Notes under the pieces: generated by a model
Seen by the model: the letters and a program-made list of their open reading frames with translations, nothing else
What the model was told of the DNA's origin: nothing
Databases searched by the model: none
Source of the DNA: Pseudonocardia sediminis
Lineage (GTDB): Bacteria; Actinomycetota; Actinomycetes; Mycobacteriales; Pseudonocardiaceae
Direction of reading: 5' to 3'
DNA length: 64,000 bases
Assembly: GCF_004217185.1 (NCBI RefSeq)
Contig: NZ_SHKL01000001.1
Location: 2,316,001-2,380,000 of the forward strand
Shown here: piece after piece, positions 43,309-50,910 of the stretch
Layout of the letters: each line of letters begins with the position of its first letter
Position numbering within the stretch: the first letter of the stretch is position 1
Made by a program: the position numbers and the translations under genes

Positions 43309-43593
43309 TCAGAACGGGATGAGCGGCACGACGACCACGCGCAGGACCAGGATGATCAGGAAGACGACCACGACCGAGAGGTCGAGGCCGACGTTGCCCA
43401 TCCGCACCGTCCCCATCACCCGGCGGACCGGGGCCACGACGGGTTCGGTGAGGGTGTGCGTGACGCGCCGCGCGGTGACCAGCGCGGTGCCGCCGCGACC
43501 GGACCCCAGGACCTCGATCCAGTCGACGACCACGCGGGCGATCAGGACGAACTGGAACAGCACCAGCAGCAGGCCGAGCAGGGAAGCGACCAT
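43309..43593 (-). CDS. YggT family membrane protein
   Basis: A 94-residue protein with two transmembrane helices (VASLLGLLLVLFQFVLIARVVVDWI; LDLSVVVVFLIILVLRVVVVPLI) flanking the conserved loop THTLTEPVVAPVRRVMGTVRMGNVGLD. YggT/YlmG proteins are linked to division and membrane organisation; here it is separate from a visible ftsZ/sepF cluster. Confidence 0.88.
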   Translation of the reverse strand: MVASLLGLLLVLFQFVLIARVVVDWIEVLGSGRGGTALVTARRVTHTLTEPVVAPVRRVMGTVRMGNVGLDLSVVVVFLIILVLRVVVVPLIPF

Positions 43594-43663
43594 GATCGGG
43601 TTCCTCTCCGTTTCGTCAGATACTGCCCTCCTGAGCTGAGCGGAAGGTGAGAGGAGGCTGTGC

Positions 43664-43669
43664 CATCCT
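43664..43669 (+). promoter_or_regulatory. -10 element CATCCT of the HhH-GPD gene; probable leaderless transcript
   Basis: CATCCT ends seven bases before the ATG at 43677. A GAGGAGG sequence upstream is 20 bases away, too far to serve that ATG. Confidence 0.35.
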
Positions 43670-43676
43670 GTTCACC

Positions 43677-44258
43677 ATGACCAGCCTGTGCATCGCCCAG
43701 GACCCCGATGCCGACGCCCTGCTCGAGCGCGAGCCCCTGGCGTTGCTGCTCGGGATGCTGCTCGACCAGCAGATCCAGATGGAGATCGCGTTCAAGGGCC
43801 CGCAGAAGCTCTACGAGCGCCTCGGCGGCCTGGACGTCCGGGTGATCGCCGACTACGACCCCGACGAGTTCGCGACGCTGGCCACCACGCCGCCGGCGAT
43901 CCATCGCTACGGCGGGTCGATGGCCAAGCGCGTCCAGGCGCTGTGCCAGTACCTCGTCGAGGAGTACGACGGCGACGTCGAGGCGATCTGGACCCGCGAC
44001 AAGCCGACCGGCGCCGAGGTGCTCAAGCGGCTCAAGGCCCTGCCCGGCTACGGCGAGCAGAAGGCGAAGATCTTCCTGGCCCTGCTGGGCAAGCAGCGCG
44101 ACGTCAAGCCCTACGGCTGGCGCAAGGCGGCGGGGGACTACGGCAAGGAGAACACCCGGCTCTCGGCCGCGGACGTCGTCGACGCGACGTCGTTGATCGA
44201 GGTCCGCAACACCAAGAAGGCCAAGAAGGCGGAGGCGAAGGCCGCCTCCTCCGGCTAG
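43677..44258 (+). CDS. HhH-GPD-type base excision repair family protein
   Basis: A 193-residue protein of an actinobacterial HhH-GPD family. The helix-hairpin-helix is LKRLKALPGYGEQKAKIFLALLGKQ, and the N-terminal part (LALLLGMLLDQQIQMEIAFKGPQKLYERLGG) matches the glycosylase fold. The catalytic Asp of classical glycosylases is not obvious after the hairpin, and there is no iron-sulfur cluster. The tail is Lys/Ala-rich. Substrate unknown. Confidence 0.8.
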   Translation: MTSLCIAQDPDADALLEREPLALLLGMLLDQQIQMEIAFKGPQKLYERLGGLDVRVIADYDPDEFATLATTPPAIHRYGGSMAKRVQALCQYLVEEYDGDVEAIWTRDKPTGAEVLKRLKALPGYGEQKAKIFLALLGKQRDVKPYGWRKAAGDYGKENTRLSAADVVDATSLIEVRNTKKAKKAEAKAASSG

Positions 44259-44275
44259 ATCCCGCACGACAGGGC

Positions 44276-44281
44276 TAGCAT
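44276..44281 (+). promoter_or_regulatory. -10 element TAGCAT of the arsR-type gene; probable leaderless transcript
   Basis: TAGCAT ends seven bases before the GTG at 44289, with no ribosome binding site between. Confidence 0.45.
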
Positions 44282-44288
44282 CGGTGTC

Positions 44289-44696
44289 GTGCACAAGGTC
44301 CCGGAGGCCCTCAGTGGGGCGCGCGTCATCGACCCGGACCAGGTCTGCGACGCCGTCGCGGTGCTGTCCGACGTCGACAAGGTCGCCCACGCCGCGACGA
44401 TCCTCGACGTGCTGGGGGAGGCCAACCGGCTCTCCATCCTGCTCTCGCTGCAGCACGCCGGGGACCTGTGCGTCTCCGACCTGGCCGTCGCCGTCGGGAT
44501 GAGCGACAGCGCCGTCTCGCACGCGCTGCGGCTCCTGCGCGCGCACGGCATGGTCACCGCGCACCGCGAGGGCCGTCTCGTGCGCTACCGCGTGGCGGGC
44601 GGGCTCGGGCAGCGGCTGCTGGAGGTCGTCTCCGCCGAGGCGGTGTCCGCGGGCTCGCTGCACGTGCACGGGCACGACGACGCCCCCGACGCGTGA
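44289..44696 (+). CDS. ArsR/SmtB family metal-sensing repressor (KmtR/CmtR-like)
   Basis: A 135-residue winged-helix repressor: ATILDVLGEANRLSILLSLQHAGDLCVSDLAVAVGMSDSAVSHALRLLRAHGMVTAHREGRLVRYRV. Metal ligands are suggested by DLCVSDLA (Cys in the HTH) and the C-terminal LHVHGHDD, a His-rich tail as in nickel/cobalt sensors. A cation exporter is not adjacent; AMP nucleosidase follows at 72 bases. GTG start at 44289. Confidence 0.83.
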   Translation: MHKVPEALSGARVIDPDQVCDAVAVLSDVDKVAHAATILDVLGEANRLSILLSLQHAGDLCVSDLAVAVGMSDSAVSHALRLLRAHGMVTAHREGRLVRYRVAGGLGQRLLEVVSAEAVSAGSLHVHGHDDAPDA

Positions 44697-44768
44697 CCGC
44701 CGACGTGCTTGACCTCGTGAAGGCGGCGTCGTGACCGCCCGCGTGTCCTCTCCCGCGCCGGTGGCGTC

Positions 44769-45986
44769 ATGACCGAGCAGCGACTCGTCGGCCCGGCGGG
44801 CGGCTCGGTCGTCGAGCAGGCCCCGGGGACCTTGACCGGGGGTGACGTCGACGAGGCCGTGGCGCGCCTGCTCGACGGGCTCGACGCCGTCTACGCCGAC
44901 GGCTGGTACCCCGCTGTCGACGTGCTGCGGCCCTGGTCACGGCACAACCCGCGGATCAGCGGCGAGTTCGCCCGGCCGTGCGCTGTCCGCCGCTACCTGC
45001 AGCGCGAGCTCGTGGCCCTGATCCGGGCCGGGGCGACGGTCACCGTCCGCGCGTCGCGTCCCGCGGTCGCGTTCGACGACCCGGACTTCTTCGCCGCCCT
45101 CGACGAGGACCGCTTCGACCTGCGGGTGAAGAAACTGTTCCTGTTCGGCCCGGAGCGGATGGCGCTCTCGCTGGACCGGCTCTCGCACTACACCGGCACG
45201 CCCGCCGAGTCGTTCGAGCGGCACGTGCTGTTCACCAACTACGCGATGCACGTCGAGTCGTTCCGGGAGCGCTTCCCGGACGCCGACGGCCCGGACCGCG
45301 ACGGCGTGCAGATGCCGGCGTGGCACCACCGGCGCCCCGACGGCGACGGCGTGAGCCTGGTCAACATCGGCGTCGGACCGGCGAACGCGAAGACGGTCAC
45401 CGACCACCTGGCCGTCCTGCGGCCGGACACGATGATCATGATCGGGCACTGCGGGGGCCTGCGGAACCGCCAGGAGCTGGGCGACTTCGTGCTCGCCACC
45501 GCCTACCAGCGCGCCGACCACGTGCTCGACGAGGTGCTGCCCGCCGACGTCCCGGTGATCCCGAACCACCGCCTCAACACCTACCTGCTCGACGCGCTGG
45601 AGCAGAGCGGGTCGAGCTACCGGCTCGGCGTCGTGCACACCACCGACAACCGCAACTGGGAGCTCAACCAGACGAGGACGCTGGCGCGGATGGAGGCCTC
45701 GCGCAGCGTCGCGGTGGACATGGAGTCGGCGACGATCGCAGCCAACGGCTTCCGGTACCGGATCCCGAACGCGACCCTGCTGTGCGTGTCGGACAAGCCG
45801 TTGCACGCGGCACCGAAGCTGGCCGGCGGGGCTCGGGACTTCTACGAGGCCAGCAAGCGCCGTCACCTCGGGATCGCGCTGGAGGCGCTGGACCGGGTGC
45901 GCCGCGAGCACCCGGGCGGGCTACCGGGGCACGACCTCCGCTCGTCCGACGAGCCGTTGCTCGGTGCCACGCCCGATTCGCCCTGA
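44769..45986 (+). CDS. amn: AMP nucleosidase
   Basis: A 405-residue enzyme hydrolysing AMP to adenine and ribose 5-phosphate. It has the AMP-nucleosidase N-terminal domain (GWYPAVDVLRPWSRHNPRISGEFARPCAVRRYLQREL) and a C-terminal PNP/MTAN-type catalytic domain (VSLVNIGVGPANAKTVTDHLAVLRPDTMIMIGHCGGLRN; VAVDMESATIAANGFRYRIPNATLLCVSDKPLH). It is shorter than the 484-residue E. coli protein. ATG at 44769 is 72 bases after the ArsR gene. Confidence 0.9.
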   Translation: MTEQRLVGPAGGSVVEQAPGTLTGGDVDEAVARLLDGLDAVYADGWYPAVDVLRPWSRHNPRISGEFARPCAVRRYLQRELVALIRAGATVTVRASRPAVAFDDPDFFAALDEDRFDLRVKKLFLFGPERMALSLDRLSHYTGTPAESFERHVLFTNYAMHVESFRERFPDADGPDRDGVQMPAWHHRRPDGDGVSLVNIGVGPANAKTVTDHLAVLRPDTMIMIGHCGGLRNRQELGDFVLATAYQRADHVLDEVLPADVPVIPNHRLNTYLLDALEQSGSSYRLGVVHTTDNRNWELNQTRTLARMEASRSVAVDMESATIAANGFRYRIPNATLLCVSDKPLHAAPKLAGGARDFYEASKRRHLGIALEALDRVRREHPGGLPGHDLRSSDEPLLGATPDSP

Positions 45987-46037
45987 GCGCATCGCCTCCG
46001 GGTCCCAGGTCGGGGCGCGCCTCCGGTCCCGGGATGA

Positions 46038-46043
46038 CACGAT
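46038..46043 (+). promoter_or_regulatory. -10-like element CACGAT of the DUF3099 gene
   Basis: CACGAT ends six bases before the GTG at 46050, the same spacing as other predicted leaderless starts here. Confidence 0.3.
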
Positions 46044-46049
46044 GGATCC

Positions 46050-46364
46050 GTGACCGACCCACGGCGAGAGCCGGACCCCGTTCTGATCACGGACGCGCCG
46101 ATGTCCTACGAAGAGGAACTGGCGGTCCGCAAGCGGCGGTACAAGGTCATGATGGGGATGCGCATCCCCTGCATGATCCTGGCCGTGGTCTTCTACCAGA
46201 TCCCGTGGGTGGCGGTCACCCTGTTGATCATCTCGATCCCGCTGCCGTGGATCGCCGTGCTCATCGCGAACGACCGTCTGCCGCGCAAGTCGGAGAAGGT
46301 CAACCGCTACCGCGGCGAGCACAAGGAGCTCGAGGCGAAAGAGCACCCGGTCATCGAGAGCTGA
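46050..46364 (+). CDS. DUF3099 membrane protein
   Basis: A 104-residue actinobacterial protein with the family N-terminus EPDPVLITDAPMSYEEELAVRKRRYKVMMGMRI, two hydrophobic helices (PCMILAVVFYQIPWVAVTLLIISIPLPWIAVLIAN) and a basic C-terminal tail. Function unknown. Confidence 0.85.
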   Translation: MTDPRREPDPVLITDAPMSYEEELAVRKRRYKVMMGMRIPCMILAVVFYQIPWVAVTLLIISIPLPWIAVLIANDRLPRKSEKVNRYRGEHKELEAKEHPVIES

Positions 46365-46386
46365 GACTCCCCGGAACCGCACGTCA

Positions 46387-46418
46387 CGGGCCCGGCCGGT
46401 ACCCACCGGCCGGGCCCG
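46387..46418 (+). terminator. Perfect 14-bp hairpin terminator after the DUF3099 gene
   Basis: CGGGCCCGGCCGGT (46387-46400) and ACCGGCCGGGCCCG (46405-46418) with a 4-base loop, 22 bases after the stop codon. Confidence 0.8.
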
Positions 46419-46452
46419 CGGCATGTCCGGCGCCCGCACCGGTCCGATGGGG

Positions 46453-46458
46453 CATCAT
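46453..46458 (+). promoter_or_regulatory. -10-like element CATCAT of the DUF3039 gene
   Basis: CATCAT ends six bases before the ATG at 46465; probable leaderless transcript. Confidence 0.3.
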
Positions 46459-46464
46459 GGGGAC

Positions 46465-46716
46465 ATGTCCACCCAGACGCTGCCCGAGGTCCTCACCCGG
46501 CCGGAGGAGACCGAGAGCACCGGCGACGACACGCCGAAGATGTTCCACTACGTCCAGAAGTCCAAGATCGCCGAGAGCGCGGTCCTGGGCAACATGGTGG
46601 TGGCGCTGTGCGGCGAGACGTTCCCGGTCACCAAGTCCCCGAAGCCCGGCTCCCCGGTCTGCCCGGAGTGCAAGGAGATCTTCGAGGGCCTGCCCAAGGA
46701 ACCGCCGGGCGAGTGA
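46465..46716 (+). CDS. DUF3039 small zinc-binding protein
   Basis: An 83-residue actinobacterial protein: KMFHYVQKSKIAESAVLGNMVVALCGETFPVTKSPKPGSPVCPECKEIFEGLP. One Cys and the CPEC pair plus a His form a probable zinc site. Function unknown. It is often found near helicase genes of the DEAD/DEAH class in actinobacteria; here a helicase lies 4.2 kb away. Confidence 0.88.
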   Translation: MSTQTLPEVLTRPEETESTGDDTPKMFHYVQKSKIAESAVLGNMVVALCGETFPVTKSPKPGSPVCPECKEIFEGLPKEPPGE

Positions 46717-46734
46717 GCACCCGGCCCGGCGCCG

Positions 46735-47232
46735 TCAGCCGCGGTGCCGGGCGAGGATGACGAGCGCGACGGCGCCGTCCGGGTTCCCGGGCGACGCCGG
46801 GAGTTCCTGCTCGCGCACGAAGCCCTCGCTCGCGTAGAGGGCGAGGGCCCTCGTGTTGCCCGGCTTGACGTCGAGCCACACCCGTCCGGCCATGGCGAAC
46901 GCCCGGTCGACGGCCGCCCGCAGCGCCGCCCGGCCCAGACCGCGGCCCCGGTGCTCCGGCGCGACCACGATCCGTCGCAGCTCGACGCCGTACTCGGTCC
47001 CGCGCGGGGCGGCCAGCACGACGAACCCGGCGACGACGCCCCCGCCCACCGCACCTCTGTCCACGACGACCAGGTGCTCCCGGTCCGGGTCCTCGAGCGC
47101 GCCCGCGTGCCAGTGCCGCGAGGACTCGCCGAGCCACACGGCCGTGTCCGGCGCCGTCTCGATCTCCAGCACCCGGTCCAGGTCGCCGGCCCCGGTGCGG
47201 CGCAGGACCACCTCCGGGACCGGGCCGGTCAT
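46735..47232 (-). CDS. GNAT family N-acetyltransferase
   Basis: A 165-residue acetyltransferase with the acetyl-CoA motif LRRIVVAPEHRGRGLGRAALRAAVDRAF (R-x-x-G-x-G) and the downstream NTRALALYASEGFV motif. Substrate unknown. ATG at 47230-47232 overlaps the stop of the upstream hydrolase gene, making a translationally coupled pair with the depolymerase-like gene. Confidence 0.85.
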   Translation of the reverse strand: MTGPVPEVVLRRTGAGDLDRVLEIETAPDTAVWLGESSRHWHAGALEDPDREHLVVVDRGAVGGGVVAGFVVLAAPRGTEYGVELRRIVVAPEHRGRGLGRAALRAAVDRAFAMAGRVWLDVKPGNTRALALYASEGFVREQELPASPGNPDGAVALVILARHRG

Positions 47233-48077
47233 CCGGTCAGGAAGCCGTCGATGATCGGGGCGAAGCGCTCCGGGGAGACCAGCAGCTCCAGGTGACCGCC
47301 GCGGTAGGTCTCCAGCCGGGAGTCGCGGATGCCGCGCGACAGCAGCTTCGCGTTGCCGTTCGGGACGATCGGGTCGTCGTCGCCGGCCAGGATCAGCGTG
47401 GGCGCGCGGATCGAGCCGAGCAGCGGCAGGCTCGTCCAGCCGTAGAGCGCGAGCAGCTGGTAGTAGTAGCCGCGCATCGGCCCGCGGCGCGCTCCGGAGC
47501 CCAGTACCTGCGAGGCCAGCTCCGGGTGCTCGCGCATGGTGCCGCCGTAGATCGTGGACGCGACGGCGTCGACGTAGCCGGGGTCCTGGTGCCGGCGCGG
47601 CGTCGACATCGCGCTCATCACCCGCGGCGAGGCCGGGATCATCAGCGCACCGGTGCCGGTCGCGGCCAGCACCAGACGGCGCAGCCGGCGTCGGCGGGAC
47701 AGGGCGAACTGCTGGGCGAGCATGCCGCCCCAGGAGAACCCCATGACGTCGACCTCGCGCACACCCAGCCGGGTCAGGACCTGGCCGAGGCGGTGCGCCA
47801 TCCACGTCAGGTGGTAGGGCAGCGACGGCATCGCCGAGCCGCCGATCCCCGGCGGGTCGAAGCGGATCACGTCCAGGTTCGCCGGCAGCTCGTGGACCAG
47901 GGGGTCCAGGACGTCGGTCGCCGCCCCGATGCCGTTGCAGATCAGCAGCGGCGTGCGGCGCGGCCCGGGCCCGGACGCCGGCCGGACGACGACACGCAGG
48001 CTGCGCCCGCCCACCACGACGTCGTGCTTCTCGACGTGGCGGGGCGCGGCGGGTCGGTGCTCGAGCGGAGAAGCCAT
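47229..48077 (-). CDS. PhaZ-like intracellular poly(3-hydroxyalkanoate) depolymerase / alpha-beta hydrolase
   Basis: A 282-residue alpha/beta hydrolase that closely follows Pseudomonas medium-chain PHA depolymerase PhaZ in order and wording of blocks: TPLLICNGIGA, RFDPPGIGGSAMPSLPYHL, VMGFSWGGMLAQQFALS (Ser nucleophile), LVLAATGTGALMIPASPRV, STIYGGTMREHPELA, LYGWTSLPLLGSIRAPTLILAGDDDPIVP (Asp) and YRGGHLELL (His). It would mobilise storage polymer. It lies 141 bases downstream of the inactive PhaC paralogue. A TACCCT -10-like element (48086-48091, minus strand) sits eight bases before its ATG. Confidence 0.83.
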   Translation of the reverse strand: MASPLEHRPAAPRHVEKHDVVVGGRSLRVVVRPASGPGPRRTPLLICNGIGAATDVLDPLVHELPANLDVIRFDPPGIGGSAMPSLPYHLTWMAHRLGQVLTRLGVREVDVMGFSWGGMLAQQFALSRRRRLRRLVLAATGTGALMIPASPRVMSAMSTPRRHQDPGYVDAVASTIYGGTMREHPELASQVLGSGARRGPMRGYYYQLLALYGWTSLPLLGSIRAPTLILAGDDDPIVPNGNAKLLSRGIRDSRLETYRGGHLELLVSPERFAPIIDGFLTG

Positions 48078-48218
48078 CGAGGAGGAGGGTAGGTCGCGAT
48101 CCGCGGCGGGGACAGCGGGGGCGATCGGAGATCCGCCGGAGACGTCGCGGTGGCGGCGTGGTGACCAGCGGCGCGGACGCGTGCACGTGCATCCGCCCAC
48201 ATTCGGACGGGGCGTCGC

Positions 48219-49904
48219 TCAGCGGGTCAGGTACGTCCCGGGGGCCGGGAACAGGGGGTGCAGCCGTCGTCCGCCGAGCTCCGGAGGCGCGTCGCGCAGG
48301 GTGCCGGATCGGGCGCCCAGCCATTCGGTGAGGTCGTCCCACCAGGAGCCGGGCCGCTCGCGGCTGCGCTCGAGCCAGTCGTCCGGCCCGGAGTACGCGC
48401 CGGTGGTGACCGGCTCGGTGCCGACCCGGAAGGACGCCGCGGACGCGCGGTCCGGCGGGACGAGCAGTGCGCCCGCCTGGTCACCGCCGGCCAGCACCAT
48501 CCGGCAGGGGCCGCCGAGCAGCTCCGCGGTGCGGTAGCCGGCCGTCCAGCGCTGCACCGGGTCGTCCGCGGCGGCGACGAGGTAGGCGTCGCGGGTCAGC
48601 AGGCGCGGCTCGACCGGCGTGCCCAGGACCGTCGTGCCCGGGTGGTCGGCGTCGGCGGAGGCGAGCGCGACGAGGTCGGCGTGCAGAGCCGCGGGCATCC
48701 GCAGCAGGTCCGCCGACCAGTGTTGCAGCGCCCCACGCGCGGACTCCGAGATCTGGCCGTGGGCGCAGGCGGGGGTGACCTCGTAGGGCCGGACCTGCTC
48801 GCCGCCGTTGCGCCAGGTCCAGGAACGGGCCGCGACCGGGCCCTCCAGCACGCCGTCGCGGGCGGCGAGGTCGGTGGCGGCGCGGGTCGCTCCCGGGTCG
48901 AGCCGGAAACCGGGCAGCGCCGCGGACTGGTCGAGCACCGTGGCCAGGTACACCGACGCGGCGATCCGGTCGTCGGACCCGATCGCGGTCAGGTGCGACT
49001 GCACGGCCGCGGCGAGCAGACCTCCGGTGCGGACGCCGAGCAGCGCGATCCGCGGACGCCGGGTGATCCGGGTGCAGGCGTCGACGGCGTCGAGCACGGC
49101 CGCGACGTAGGCGTCGAGGTCGCGCCCACGCTCGGCCGGGCCGGGGTCGGGCCAGGACAGCGCGAACACCTGGTGCCGCGACCTGACCAGGTGCTCGACG
49201 AGCGAGTGCCGCGGCGCGAGGTCGGCCAGGTAGTAGCGGTGCACGAGCGGTGGGACGACGAGGACGGCCACGTCGTGCACCTGATCGGTCTGCGGCAGGT
49301 ACTGCAGCAGCTCGCACATCGGCGTGCGCAGCACGACCGCGCCCGGGGTGGCGGCGATGTCGCGGCCGGGGACGGGGCCGGCGACGTCGTGGCGCCGGGT
49401 GCCGGTGTCGAACGGGGTGGACGGCCCGGCCGGGTCCGGTGGGGTGAACACCGGAGCGTCGACGGCCGGTGGCGGCGCCGGGGCGGGTGCCTCCGCCGGA
49501 CGGGCCGGGCAGATCAGGTCCGAGACGATCGTGAGGATCTCCCGCATGCGGGCCTCGTCGTCGGCGCCCAGGCCCGGGGTGCAGGCTCCCGCGCCGTCGT
49601 CCCGTGCGGTGGCGTCGTCGAGCAGCCCGGCGAGCGCTCCGGCGGTGACCAGGTAGGTCTGCATCGCCCGGCGCCGCATCGGGTCGGTGAGCCAGCCCGG
49701 TTCGGCGAACCGCTCGTCGGCGCGGTGCGGGGCGACCGTCGACGTGCCGAGCCCGACGGCCCCGAGGTCGGCCACCAGGCCGGCGCCGCGGCGGAGCACC
49801 GACAGCGGGCGCCCGGCCATGCTCACGGCGAGCCGTGCCGTGGCGCGCGGGGCGAGGAGGCGGCGCAGGCCACCCGTCGAGCCCGTGTCGTCCCGCCCGC
49901 TCAT
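48219..49904 (-). CDS. PhaC-family paralogue with degenerate active site (probable pseudo-enzyme)
   Basis: A 561-residue protein aligned with PHA synthases: CELLQYLPQTDQVHDVAVLVVPPLVHRYYLADLAPRHSLVEHLV and FALSWPDP match the phaC gene at 34223. The nucleophile box is GVRTGG, so Arg292 replaces the catalytic Cys. The His region reads LAGGDQAGALLVPP, so Gln476 replaces the catalytic His; the Asp (about D448) is kept. A Pro/Ala-rich insert (residues 132-165) separates the N-terminal region. The reading frame is open over its full length. It may bind granules or regulate the true synthase. Divergent from a methyltransferase gene, upstream of phaZ. Confidence 0.85.
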   Translation of the reverse strand: MSGRDDTGSTGGLRRLLAPRATARLAVSMAGRPLSVLRRGAGLVADLGAVGLGTSTVAPHRADERFAEPGWLTDPMRRRAMQTYLVTAGALAGLLDDATARDDGAGACTPGLGADDEARMREILTIVSDLICPARPAEAPAPAPPPAVDAPVFTPPDPAGPSTPFDTGTRRHDVAGPVPGRDIAATPGAVVLRTPMCELLQYLPQTDQVHDVAVLVVPPLVHRYYLADLAPRHSLVEHLVRSRHQVFALSWPDPGPAERGRDLDAYVAAVLDAVDACTRITRRPRIALLGVRTGGLLAAAVQSHLTAIGSDDRIAASVYLATVLDQSAALPGFRLDPGATRAATDLAARDGVLEGPVAARSWTWRNGGEQVRPYEVTPACAHGQISESARGALQHWSADLLRMPAALHADLVALASADADHPGTTVLGTPVEPRLLTRDAYLVAAADDPVQRWTAGYRTAELLGGPCRMVLAGGDQAGALLVPPDRASAASFRVGTEPVTTGAYSGPDDWLERSRERPGSWWDDLTEWLGARSGTLRDAPPELGGRRLHPLFPAPGTYLTR

Positions 49905-50106
49905 CGACGATCCCTCCCGTGGAGGGTCATCCCGCCCACGTCCCCACCCTGCCCGTCGCCGCGACCACCCGCGACCGGTCCATCTTCCCTCCCCGGTCGC
50001 GACGGGCGCCGTTCACCCCGCGGCCCGCGCGCGGTCAGCCGGGTCGGACATCGTGGCGGCGACGTGACCTCGCCGGACACCCCGGCGACCCGGCGAGAGG
50101 TGGATC

Positions 50107-50760
50107 ATGGCGACCAGGACCGACCGCGGTGGCGGCACGGCGGAGCGGGCGCGGTTCCTCGGCGAGTTCCTGCGCGACCCGGCCCGCACGGCGGCCCCGG
50201 CGCCGAGCTCGCGGGCACTGGCCGAGGTCGTCTGCGCGCCGGTGCCGGGCACCGGGGACCCGGTCGTCGTCGAGCTCGGGCCGGGGACGGGGGCGTTCAG
50301 CGACCTCGTGCAGGAGCGCCTGGGCGGGCGCGGGCACCACCTGGCCGTCGAGCTGAACCCGCGGCTGGCCGGGATGCTGCGCCGCCGTCACCCCGCGATC
50401 GACGTGGCGGTCGCCGGGGCCGCGGAGCTGCCGGCCCTGCTGGCGCAGCGGGGACTGGGCGGTGCGGACGTGGTGGTCTCCGGACTGCCGTGGGCGGCCT
50501 ACCCGACCACCGGCCCCCGCCTGACCGACCTGATCGCCGGGTCGCTGCGCCCGGACGGTGCCTTCACCCAGTTCACCTACGTCTGGTCGCGGTGGGCGCC
50601 GCCGGCCCGCCGTCAGCACCGCTGGCTGCACGACGCGTTCGAGGAGGTCGTGGCGAGCCGGACGATCTGGCCCAACCTGCCCCCGGCCCTGGTCTACCTG
50701 GCACGACGCCCCCAGGCGGTGGGCCACGACCGGCGGGCGCCGGGCGCGCGGCTACCCTGA
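50107..50760 (+). CDS. SAM-dependent methyltransferase, PmtA/KsgA-like
   Basis: A 217-residue class I methyltransferase: FLGEFLRDPARTAAPAPSSRALAE then motif I PVVVELGPGTGAFSDLVQERL, LAVELNPRLAGMLRRRHP and VVSGLPWAAYP (NLPY-like). This pattern matches phospholipid N-methyltransferases (PmtA type) and rRNA adenine dimethylases. FTQFTYVWSRWAPPARR near the C-terminus favours the phospholipid type. ATG 50107 has GAGAGG nine bases upstream. Confidence 0.75.
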   Translation: MATRTDRGGGTAERARFLGEFLRDPARTAAPAPSSRALAEVVCAPVPGTGDPVVVELGPGTGAFSDLVQERLGGRGHHLAVELNPRLAGMLRRRHPAIDVAVAGAAELPALLAQRGLGGADVVVSGLPWAAYPTTGPRLTDLIAGSLRPDGAFTQFTYVWSRWAPPARRQHRWLHDAFEEVVASRTIWPNLPPALVYLARRPQAVGHDRRAPGARLP

Positions 50761-50910
50761 TCGACGCCCCGGAAGCCGGTTCGCCGGTCCACTCGGCGGG
50801 GCGGGGTGGAAGTCGATCTCCACCCGCCCGGCAGCGTCGCCGGGACGTACGGTTCCTCCCCGCGCAGGCGTTCGGACGGGGCGGAAGAGACCGCGGACCA
50901 GGGGAGACGT

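Noticed and set aside
50806-50910. N-terminal extension of the helicase from 50806
   Set aside because: The GTG at 50911 has a good GGGGAGA site and the family N-terminus begins there; the upstream part is low-complexity and overlaps the expected promoter.
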